From Apodemus sylvaticus (Eukaryota; Chordata; Mammalia; Rodentia; Muridae), in NCBI RefSeq assembly GCF_947179515.1, contig NC_067472.1:178326078-178390077 (forward strand): a stretch of DNA of 64,000 bases, given 5' to 3'. Below are positions 30,001 to 41,700 of the stretch, piece after piece (the stretch's first letter is position 1; every line of letters starts with the position of its first letter). Both the position numbers and the translations under genes were made by a program. The notes beneath the pieces were generated by a model. The model did no database searches. It had not been told where the DNA came from and saw only the letters and a list, made by a program, of their open reading frames with translations.

Positions 30001-33000
30001 ATAGTGAGCTGAAGATTGGCATGGCTACACAGAGAAACACAGTCTCAAAAAACAAAACAAAACAAAATGAAACAACAAAACAACCAACCCCCCCCCAAAT
30101 AGACAAAATAATAAAGTAAATACAGTTTTAAAAAAAAAAAGGTTCAAAAACCTTCATGTAATTTATGAACTAAGTGGCCGACATACCAGCTTCTGGAAGA
30201 AGTCTGTCACTGTCACTTTGGAGAAGTCGGGGAAGGTTATTCTGGCCTCTTGCTCAGTTTTTGCTAGAAAAGAAGGTTAGAATTAGGGTAAGTGTGTGTG
30301 TCACAGGAAGTCATTCCTGAAAACTCGGGTCTCAGGCCTCCCCCCAAAGACACTAACAACGTCCCCTTGGCTTAAACACACAGTAGTGTAGACGGAAAAC
30401 TCCTCAGGCCTGGCCCAAGGAGACCACGCTTTTCACGGGGAGCCTTAGACCATCTGGAGCAGGGACAGAGAAGATCAGACACGACCCTGCCTTCCAGGAG
30501 CTTGTTCATATGCAGGCCTTCTCAGCCTTCCCAAAGCCGTGACCCTTGAACACAGCTTCTCATGTTGTGGTGACTCCCAACCATTAAATTATTTTGTTGC
30601 TACTTTATATATCTAACCCTGTTACTGCTGTGAATCATAAAGTAAATATCTCTGTTTCCCAGTGATCTTAGGCAGACTCCTGTGAAAGGACCATCTGACC
30701 CCAAAGGGGTCAAGACCCACAGGTTGAGAACTGCTGATCTAGCAGGAAGTCATAGTCACCAAGGCAGACTCTCTCCATTCACACACTAACCCCCCCAGGG
30801 TCTGAAGGATACTAACAGGATGCTGCTAGAGTGGTAAAGCTGCTTGTGAGTCACAGTTCTTCATTCTGCCATGGAGTTTGTCTCTCCCTCCTGGGCAGAG
30901 GGGAGTACAGCATCTGAGTGGAACCCTTGAGAGACATGCGTACTGCCACCAGATGTGGGGTGGCCTGGGATAAGAACTTGTATCCCTAAGCATGTCCTCC
31001 TTGCTTCTATTTTGTCCTTCTGGAGATCAAATGCAGGGCCTCACAAACAAGGAAGTGTGCAGGGCCACGCCCCCACTGGAGGATTCTATAGGCAAGTGCT
31101 TTAATGCTGAGCCATGCCCCCAGGCCCCCATTGGAGGATTCTAGGCAGGTGCTTTACTACTGAGCCACGCCCCCAGATCCCCATTGGAGGATTCTAGGCA
31201 GGTGCTTTACTACTGAGCCACGCCTCCAGACCCCCACTGGAGGATTCTAGGTAGGTGCTTTACTACTGAACCCCGCCTGTAGGACTCTAAAGTGCCTTGC
31301 CCGCTGAGCTACACCCCAAGTGCTTCCTCTTCTCTAACACGGGTAAAGTTAGCACCTTCTTCAGTGCTAATACAGATGGGAGTATTGAGGCTGGCAGACC
31401 TCAGATGCTAATACTGATACAGAAGAAGCCAGGAGTCCAGCTCAAGGAGGTCTCTCGAGGAGACCAAGATCAGAGGTGTCGGAAACAGGGAGGGTGAGAT
31501 ATTATGATACATGTTTTTGGCTTTCACCCACAGTTTCTGGCATAACTCCCTCCCCACAGCAGGCTATAGAAACTAAAACTTCTGTCCTCCCAGGCAATCC
31601 TAAAAGATCTAATCATTTTGTCTAGGATCTGGCCACAGAAACTCTGACAGATGCTTGTCTGATAGCAGGTCCTGAGATCTGTCCATTCCAAAGGGACCTG
31701 CCCCATCCTTTGGAGCTGGGAATGATTCGGAGGTTCCCACATGACCAGCTAGAACCGGTTTTTCTTCTATATCCTTAGGAGGGTCCTGACTCAACTGGAT
31801 TACCCTCCATTTCTCAACCCCAAATAAAAAAAAATCGTCATTGTAAAGCAAACTAGCTAGTGAAGTCCTGCAGAGACATTTCCCAGTACAGCAGTAACTG
31901 TCTAGGCCACCTCAACACTGCAGTAAGTGACACCTGGGAGATATTTAGAAATGTTGGGGGGGTCACAAAAAGGGAGAGAGAGCAAGGCCAGAAATAGAAA
32001 CAGTTACACATTTGGCTTCCAAGTTAGAGAGGCAGAAGTGGTCTCTAGTGGAATATGCAGGCCTCAGACTAACAAGTAAGGCTCCAGGCATTTCTGCAGG
32101 CCTGAGACCCATGAGGAGAGGTATACCCAACCTAAATGAGAGAAAGCAGAGCCCAGGAAAACGCTGGGAAGGTGAACTGAGCAGGAAGATCAGCAGAGGG
32201 CAGAGTGACACAAACTTAGGAACGCAAAACAAGACCAGGAGAGAAGGAATCAATGCACAAAGGAGGAAGCGGGGACTGGAGGAGGCGGGGACTGGGAGGA
32301 GGCGGGGACTGAGAGAGACTGAGGCTGAAACACTCTGAAGATGGGAAGGAAAAGGTAGAAGGGATTAAGAGCCTCACCTCTTCATTAGGCCCAGGCAGAG
32401 GCTGGCCTTGAATTTACAGCAATCCTCCTGCCTCACCTCCTCAATACTAGAATTACAGGTATGTATATCACTACATCCAACAGAGGAATAGCACTAGGTC
32501 CCTCCCCAATCCAGTCCTGACAAAACCAGGCCCTGGTGATCAGGCCTTGCTTGAACTCTGCCAGATAGCCAAATAAAAGGCTGTGTGGCACCCACCCTCC
32601 CAGGCGCTAGACAGTTCCCACCACTCACGGAGGATATCAGGAGCGTCAATCAAGTTCAGAAGGTCGTCATCCTCTCGGTGCTGGGTGTACTTGAGCTGAG
32701 TGCGCTGATGGGCAGCAGACAGCACGTCCCGGAGCACCTGAATGCCACGCAGCTTCTTACACAGGTTGGCCTCCCTCAGGGACTCCTCGTGGTAGCCAAT
32801 GGCCCGGTGCAGATGTCCTTTACCTGCAGATAGAAACATCTCTCAGACCAAGAAAGGCCTTTCTAATTAAGTCACTTAAAAAAAAAAAAAAGCCAGGCAG
32901 TGGTGGCACACGCCTTTAATCCCAGCACTTGGGAGGCAGAGGCAGGTGGATTTCTAAGTTTGAGGCCAGCCTGGTCTACAGAGTGAGTTCTAGGACAGCC

Positions 33001-36000
33001 AAGGCTACTCAGAGAAACCATGTCTCAGAAAAAAAAATCCTGTGTGTTTTTGTTTGTGTATTTGATGAGGTTTTTTTTTTTTTTTTTTTTTTTTTTGAGA
33101 GGGGGTGGAGGGAATGTTAGTCACAAATATCCCAGGCTGGCCTCGAACTTATTCTGTCCCAAAGCTGACCTTGAACTGTTGATCCTCCTGCCTCCACCTC
33201 CCTAGTTCTGGGATGGCCGGCATACTCTACCACCCCTGGTTCATGTGTGTTAGGGATCCCTCCCTGGGCTGCATGCACGCTAGGCTCTGCCAACCAAGTA
33301 GCCGGGTTAACTATTAAGCAGAGCTCCAAAGCAAAGCAGAAACCTTAGGGATACGTGACAGGAGAAAGTTCCTGAAAGAAAAACAAGTGCAAAGGCCCTG
33401 GGGCAGGAGCATAACCAGGTCTTCAAGGAAAGTGGGTTCTGACTAGACAGAGGGTAGACAGAAAGATAAATCCGATCAGGACGTGGACCGGATCACTGCT
33501 GACCATACTTGTGCTGGCAAGGCCAGGGAGGAGGAGCCTATCAGGATGTGAGCAGAGGACTAAGGTGGCCAGGGTCCGCAGGAACAGAAGTGAGAAGAAC
33601 AGCTATGAGAACGGGGGTTCTGCTAGGCCTATGTCACGGAGCTGTGCGGGGTTTGGTCAAGCCACCGTGAGTGAGTTCGGTAATCTCTGTGACTCGAGCC
33701 CTGTGATCTGCTGACCAGAAAGGCAGGAGGGAATGGCGCACAGCCCACACACCGCAGAGGGAGGGAGAACCTCTCTCATCTAGACAGGATGGTCAGGCCG
33801 ACCCGCAAACCCAACCGGTTGCAGAGGACTGGACCAGATCCTGCATTTCCAGCTGCCTCCCTCTCACGACTGATGAAACATAACAATAACAATGGGGGCT
33901 GGGCACACCAGCACTTGGGAAGCTGAGGCAGGGGGATGGCAAGTTCAAGGTTGGTCTGGGCTACAGAGCTGGGCAGCTTATCAAGACCCTGCCCGCCCCC
34001 CATATGAAAAGAAATAAAAGAGGCAGGGGTTTGGTTTAGGGGTGATGTATGTGCCCAGCATACATGAGGCCCTTTGTTCAATCCCTAATTCTGAGAAAAA
34101 ACTGGAAAGGAAGTGAGGCGGGGCGTGGACAAAGGATGCTGATGCAGGAGTTCACCGCTGTGCTGTCTCAAAGAGAAAAGAATGACGGGATGAATGAATT
34201 GAACAGAAAGAAAACTAGAGGCAGGCAGAAGTCTGCAAGGTCGAGGCTAGCTTGTCTACCAAGAGTTCAGGCCAGTGAGGGCTACATAGTGTGACCCGTC
34301 TGAAAGAAGCAAGGGGAGGGGAAGGGGAGAGGGGAGGGAAGGGGGGGAAGAAGAGGAAGGGTGGGGAGGGGAGGGGAGAAAAAGGAAGAAGATGGAGAGG
34401 GGAGGGAGGAGAAGGGGAGAGGAGAAGAGGAGTTCAGAGAAGAAAGAAGGGTGGGGAGGAGAGGAGGAGAAGGGACAGGAGGAGGGAAGGGAGGGGGAGG
34501 GGAGGGGAGAGGAGAAAGGAGAGGCATAGGAGAAGACTGAAGGGGAGGGGGAGAAGAAGGGGAGGGAGAGAAGGGAACAACAAGTTTCCACAGCAGTGTG
34601 GCTGAGTGCCAACTATGGACAGCTACGGTGTCAGGAGGTAGTTAAGGGCCAGGCTATGGAAGGAAGAACAGCTCTGGAAGGCCTTCTGCAGCTAGGGCTA
34701 GCAGTTCCTCAGTGCTGGGAGGCCTGCTGTCTCTTGGAGCCTCACCTCCGGGCAGTGTGTGAGAAGGAAGTGCTGAGAAGCAAACAGAGCCCTGCCCCAC
34801 CCCCCCTAACCCCCCAAAGCCTACGCACCCAGCAGCAGCCGCTGTCCAGCGTTCTTCAGCGTGGCCAGAGGCCTCATCCCTTCCGGCATGCGGTCATAGA
34901 GCTGGGACAGGCACTTCTCATGGTGGTCCTCATCTGCGCCTGGCTTTACTGCAAAGACAGCCACGGGTTACATTCCCTCACTGTGGAGACAGTGCCTAGA
35001 CCCGAGTTCTATCTGACAGAGCCTAGGCTACTAGGTCCCAAGCCTCTGTTCCCAAGGGGACAGCTAGCCACATACTGGGGATTCAGGATTCGACTCCAGA
35101 CCAACCTCCTCTTAGCTCCCTCTCCAAGCTGAACATTATAGGGAACCTTCTTGCACCCTCCTTGTACGTCGCTGGCCCAGCGGCTGCCCTATCTACATTC
35201 CTGTCAGGGGCTGCAGACCTCCTGATAGGTCTCCTTCTTCACTTCTTCCTCCTTGCAAGAAGTCTTTTTTATTATTGGATTATAGGGTCTCTAGTAGCTC
35301 AGGCTGGCCTGACACTATGTAGTCAAGGATAACCTTAAACTTCTGATCCTCCTGCCTCCACCTTCTAAGTGTGAAGGTTATAGGCATATACCGCCACAGC
35401 CAGCTTTTTCGACGGTATGGACTGAGCCGAGAGCTGCTGCACACTAGGCATGCAGCCTAACTACTGAGCCGCATGCCCAGCCGCATGCCCAGCCTGTGTG
35501 ACCATTAGTGCTGAGTCTGTGTATGCGATGCTTGGGATGGGAATATACCCCAGCCCCATAATTTTGTTGTTGTTGTTGTTGTTTTGTTGTTGTTGTTGTT
35601 ACATGATTTTTAAAATGCCAAAAATGAAGGAATTACGTAGAATGGGGACCTTATACACAGCACTGAGAGGCTAAGGACTGTGAGCCTGAAGACAGCCTCT
35701 CCAGATGGCAGGACACTATTCAAACAGAAGACAGGCCCAGAGAGTAAGATAGCAGTCATTCTGAAGCTCAACACAGACCTTTTGTGCAATTCCTGTTTTG
35801 ATGTAATTTTTTTTTTTTTAAAGATTTATTTTATTGTTATATGTGAGTACACTGTAGCTGTCTTCAGACACACCAGAAGAGGGCATCAGATCTCATTACA
35901 GATGGTTGTGAGCCACCATGTGGTTGCTGGGATTTGAACTCAGGACCTTCGGAAGAGCAGTCAGGGCTCTTAATCGCTGAGCCATCTCTCCAGCCCCAAT

Positions 36001-36616
36001 TTTTTTTTTTTTTAAATATTCTGTTTTTTGGGGGCTGGTGAGATGGCTCAGAGGTTAAGAACACTGACTGCTCTCCCGAAGGTCCTGAGTTCAAATCCCA
36101 GCAACCACATGGTGGCTCACAACCATCCGTAATGAGATCTGACCCCTCTTCTGGTGTGTCTGAAGACAGCTACAGTGTACTTACATATAATAAATAAATA
36201 AATAAATCTTTTAAAAAAAAAAATATTCTGTTTTTTGAGACAGGGTCTCTCTACATAGTCCTGGCTGTCCTGGAACTCGCTCTGTAAGACCTGACTCACC
36301 TCACACTCACAGAGATCCACCTGCCTCTAGAATGGCAGGATTTAGGCATGTACCACCATGCCTGATTTTTGGCTTAAAATTTTAATCAATAATTTTTTGT
36401 ATTAATTTTGATTCATTTAGAGTATCATGTATATGGCGCAGTGGTTAAGAGGACAGACTGCTCTTCTAGAGTTCAATTCCCAGCAACCACATGGTGGCTC
36501 ACAACCATCTGTAATGGGATCTGATGTCCTGTACTGGTGTGTGTCTGAAGACAAACTATGGTGTACTTATAGAAATAAAATTTAAAAATAAATAAATAAA
36601 ATAAAATAATATATAT

Positions 36617-36648
<32 letters not shown>

Positions 36649-38700
36649 AGAAAATCTATGGCCTCATAAGATGCTTGTGGCATACACACACACACACACA
36701 TACACACACTCATTAATTAAAATAAAAATATATTGCTTTAGCTGGCTACAATGATGCACACCTATAATCCTAGCACTTCAGAATCAGACAGACAGAACAG
36801 GGGTTTAAGAAGGCCAGCTTGGGCTACATCATGACATCTAGTCCCAACAAAACAAAGCGAAGCAAAATTACTCTTTGAGGATGGGTGTGGTAGCAAAAAC
36901 TTAAAATCTAGCCGGGTGTGGTGGCACACACCTGTAATCCCAGCACTTGGGAGGCAGAGGCGGGTGAATTTCTGAGTTCGAGGTCAGCCTGGTCTACAGA
37001 GTGAGTTCCAGGACAGCCAGGGCTACACAGAGAAACCCTGTCTCGGAAAAACAAAACAAAGGAAAAAAAAACCTTTGGAAGACATGTATTGTAGGAGGGG
37101 TCTTTAGTTCAAGAACAGCCTTAAGTTATATAGGGAAACCCCATCTCTAAGTAGATATGTAATTAAATGAATTAAAATAAACACCACTGAGTAAGACCCT
37201 GTCATTCCATCCCCCAAAACTACCAAAATAAAAATAAGCCAGGTGATGGCGGCACATGCCTTTAATCCCAGTATTCAGGAGGTAGAGGCGTGTGGAATAC
37301 TAATAATACTAATACTAATAATAATAATAAAAAAAATAAAAATTGGGGCTGGAGAGATGGCACAGTGGTTGAGTACACTACTGGTGCAAAAGACTCCAGT
37401 TCCCACCTCAAGCAGTTCACAACTGCTCACAACGGCTTGTACTCCAGTTCTAGGCCACGCAACGCCCCCTTCTGGCCTCTGTGGGCACTGCACACCTATG
37501 TGTGAACCCACATACAGACTCACATAGCTGTAGGTGGTGCTTTGAATACAAAATGGCCTCCACAGGCTCATATATTGCACGGTTAGTCCCCAGCTGATGA
37601 ACTGTTTGCAAAGGATTAGGAGGTGTAGCCTTAAAAGCCCAGTGTCTCTCTTTCTCTGTTATTTGCCTTAAGAGTCAGCCTCGAATTCCGCAGGCTTCTG
37701 CGACAGCCACTTGGGTCAATGTGTCCTTTCCGCCTTGTGCCTTTGTGGTGTGCACATGCCCAGGGCAGCATGGCGGCTCCCTATCAGCTCAGCACCCCCC
37801 AAAGGCAGCAAGCCCACAATGCTGAGACGAGCCTTACGCTGGTGGTCGATGAGGAGTGTGGCCACAAAGTAGTGAGCCAGGGCGCCATAGTGGTAGGCCT
37901 TCACGTAGGCCACGCTGGCCCACGAATACGGGATGTTCTCTCTCACTGGTTCCTGGCTCATGGCTGCATGCAGCTGCCGGTAGGCCTCTGCCACCTGAAA
38001 GAGAAGGGAGATGGGCAAGGAGGGCCTGGCACAGGGGCCCTCCTGAGCCTGGCTGCAGAGAAAGAGTCCTTTCTTCTAAGCCAAATCCCCCTGCTGGAGA
38101 ATGTTCCAGAACGTGGGCACGAAGCCAAGCAAGTCCTCCTGCTGTGAGCATCGCAGTTAACAGAGGATCAAGCAACTGTCATTAGGCTGCTTTTTTGGCT
38201 AAGCTGCAGATGGACTCCCTGATCCGTATCTGAAACACCAGAAACCTGCCAAATAGACGTAGGCCTAGTGCATTGGCTGGTTTCGTGTGTCAACTTGACA
38301 CAGGCTGGAGTTATCACAGAGAAAGGAGCTTCAGTTGGGGAAGTGCCTCCATGAGATCCAGTTGTGGGCCATTTTCTCAATTAGTGATCAAGTGGGGAGG
38401 GCCCCTAGTGGGTGGTTCCACCTTTGGGCTGGTATTCTTGGGTTCTATAAGTGAGCAGGCTGAGCAAGCCAGGGGAAGCAAGCCAGTAAGGAACATCCCT
38501 CCATGGCCTCTGCATCAGCTCCTGCTTCCTGACCTGCTTGAGTTCTAGTCCTGACTTCCTTTAGTGATGAACAGCAATGTGGAAGTGTAAGCTCAATAAA
38601 CCCTGTCCTCCCCAACTTGCTTCGTGGTCATGGTGTTTGTGCAGGAATAGAAACCCTGACTAAGACACCTAGGTTGGGGGTGAGCTCCTGCTATGACTAT

Positions 38701-38737
<37 letters not shown>

Positions 38738-41700
38738 ATCCTCTTCCCCCCACCACTACTAACAGCAGATCCTGCCCACCCAGAAGTCACAAGAACTAAG
38801 AAGCCTGTACCTTGGCAGCCTCCTGAGCCACCTTTACCAGCACGAAGAACTCATTTTGGATGCTTGGGAGGCAGACTCTCTCAAACACGCTTTCCTGGGC
38901 CTGGGCAAGCATCATCTTGACCAGCACACTGAGCATGGCGGGGCTCATGTCGTAACTTGGCGTATGAGTGAAGGTCTCTTTCAGGTAGTTTAAAACGCCT
39001 AGGATCAGAATTTGTTGCTCATTAGTAGGGAATCTCGCTTATTTTTATCATGCTGCTGTAGAGAAAGAAAACAGAAGACATAGTTGGGATGAGGTGTCTG
39101 TCATAAATGAGTGCTTTCTTAGAAAACAGGAAGCCCTGTGCACGAGCCCTTAGCTCTGCAAAGAAAACTGTTTGTCTGTCTACTTACTATCTTATGTGCA
39201 TATACAACTTATAATATATACATATTTACATTACACACACACATTGGCAGACTCCTATAATCTTAAAGCATCTGGGAAAATGTCTATTTGCCAGGTGTGG
39301 CGGTACGTGTCTTTAATCCCAGCATTAGGGAAGCTGATGTGGGAGGAGGGAGAGGTCAAAGATCTTCTGGGTGACATGCAAGACTCTGGGTGGCCTTAGT
39401 CGCCATGCCACCTGGCCATCCTGCTCCTTTGTGTGGACCTCAGTGATCACATGAAAGGCCTGCATGCTCCTTGGACACTGGGCTCGCTGCAGCACTAGTC
39501 ACAATAACCACTCCACCTGTTAATCCAGCAGTGGGCATTTGGAGTGTATCTGATGGTAGCTATACAATTTTTTTCAATCAGGTTCTCTTCGAAGGCATCT
39601 ACATATGCATGAAGCAAGGCAACCAGCAGGCCCTCCTCTTTCCATCCCACCCGGGAAATCCCACCCATGTCTGGGCATGTGATGGAGAAACTGAAAGCGG
39701 GTGGAGTGCGTGAGGGGTGCTGGGCCCATGCTGCCACCCTCAGCTACTTCTGTGGCGAGCCCTGACGGACAGTTAGCCTGGAGGTGACGTGGACTGGACA
39801 CACGCATCTCATCCAACTGATCCCTCGGGTTTTGCTGCCCGAGAGGATGTGTCCACTCTGGGCTGTTCGAGCCCCCCTTCTTTCCTCCACCTCAGACTGT
39901 CCTGTTCCTAAGTTCCTTTGTTTGTATTTCTGAAGCCTTCCAGCCAGGTCACAAAGCGTGACTGCCTAAGATTCCTCAGAAGCCAGCACGATTAAACAAA
40001 CCTGCAATCCCAACATGCCAGAAACCGAGAGTTCAAGGCCAGCCTGAGGTAGATAGTAACAAGACCCTCTGGGAGTCAAAAATGACACAGGCCCACTACT
40101 TCATGGGTTTTAGAGCGATATCTCTCCAGACAGGTTTATGCTGGGAGAGACAATGAGGGCAAAAGGACACTTAGCAGGCACTCAGGAGGCGGAGGCAGCA
40201 TGAGCACCTGGAGTTCAAAACCAGCCTGGCAGATAGCATGAGTTAAAGGCCATCTTGGTCTACATAGTAACAACCTGTCTCAAAGGATTAAAAACAAAAG
40301 CTATCAACTGCCTGCTTGCAGGTCACACTGTGGCCTGCACCCTCCATTCTTAAACTCGGCCTCCTGCAGACACAGGCCCTGCTAGAAGGGAGAGGCACAG
40401 ACCCTCTAGGACCTCAATCTGTGCCAGGCTGGCCCGGATCCACCAACTCTAAGGACCACAGTCCCTTACAGCCTGATGCTAAGCGAGTGAGTTTTCTCCT
40501 TTGCCACTGATTCTGGTTCATACTAGGGCGAGTTCAGAGGGGTGATGAAGTCAAAATGAGGAAAAACAAGTTAACTGTCACCTGTCATGGCATCCCAGCA
40601 CTCCGGCTGAGGTAGGAGGATCCCAAGTTCCAGGCCAACCTTGCCTACAAAACAAGCTCCACTCCCCTCCACCCCCGCCCCTGCCCCCCGATGGTAGAAG
40701 AGAGCCACTGGGAGTGCTCAGTCATCTCTGAAAGTGACAAAACCAGTGCAAACCAGTGGGCTCCCGGCCTGTGTCACCTGACAGCGCTGAAATCAGCAAG
40801 GGCAGGCTTTGCAAACTTGGCAGATTAAACATAATACAAAAGTGCAGATAATAACAGTAATTCCCTTTATCTGAGGTTCAGCTCTGTTCCGGCTCAGTTA
40901 CCTTCAGCCAGCTGTAATATGATAACATTGCTTGGAAATTTCCAGAAACAAGCAATTCATAACATTTATCGCATGGAATTGCTACCACTGTTCTATTTTA
41001 TTGTTCCTTGTTAATCTTTGACTGTGTCCAATCTATCGCACAGATACGAGGGCAGAGACGGGAATTCTTTATTTTGTATTTTTCCTTCCTTCTCCTTTCC
41101 TGATTCCCGTCATTTGTCTGCAGTGCTATGGGTCAAACCTAGAGCCTCACACATGCTAGGCACATGTCCTACCCCTGAGCTACATCCTCCGCCCCAGTGC
41201 AGGCTTCAGGACTATTTATAGTTTCATACATACATACGTGTTCTAGTAATAGATGGATAGATCACTGTATTAGCTGATACAGTAATTGTAAAAGCTTCAT
41301 CTCCACTAGTTAAGGCAAGTTCCTGTATTCCCATCATTGAGAAATATTCACAGCCACACACTAGAGCTACGCACCTGGAAAAGACTAATCATTAACTACA
41401 AGCCTCACTATGTACAGGAGCCAGCCCTATTGGGCTGAGATCACATGATGCCAACCTTTGAGTAAATCTCCTGACCAAGAAGTTACACAGCCATTCCTTC
41501 CTCCTTTATGGTTCTGAGATTATACATTGACTGTAGGGACTCCCCTCAAGCTGGCCAGTCAGGCCTTCTACCTCTGAGCCACGCCCCCAGCCCCTCACTG
41601 GGGGATTCTAGGCAGGGGCTCTACCTCTGGGGCCACACCCCCAGCCTTTGTGAGACTTGTAAGGCATTGGTACTCCTCGGTGGAGCTGCAGAAGACCTGA

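Larger units (their letters stand above)
30264..32628. other. Rhpn2 intron 11
   Basis: Holds a hAT-type repeat (30510-30737), the 53-bp tandem array (31060-31290) and a short GC-rich tandem repeat of about 17 bp (32262-32315). Positions 31297-32250 and 32340-32520 show no gene. Confidence 0.7.
32824..34828. other. Rhpn2 intron 10
   Basis: Holds a plus B1 (32892-33030), a T28 tract with an antisense B1-like copy (33070-33240), a B1-like remnant (33895-34000), the polypurine block (34308-34578) and unique stretches (33330-33890, 34590-34828). Confidence 0.7.
34949..37837. other. Rhpn2 intron 9
   Basis: Holds a B1/ID-like antisense stretch (35265-35500), a GTT tract (35565-35600), the inverted B2 pair (35815-36215), B1 (36233-36365 minus, 36740-36870 and 36910-37075 plus), another B2 (36433-36600), a GT tract (36616-36648), a B1 remnant (37235-37300) with AAT repeat (37300-37340), a B3 (37345-37535) and a truncated hAT-like repeat (about 37540-37760) abutting exon 9. 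Confidence 0.7.
37995..38810. other. Rhpn2 intron 8
   Basis: About half is a hAT-like rodent repeat (38272-38668); a CA tract (38701-38735) follows. Confidence 0.75.

Noticed and set aside
34256..34612. Ser/Pro-rich and Arg/Gly/Glu-rich ORFs on both strands
   Set aside because: Pure products of the polypurine block.
34596..35132. 178-codon plus ORF
   Set aside because: It is antisense to Rhpn2 exon 10, which explains its open frame in part; the rest is intron.
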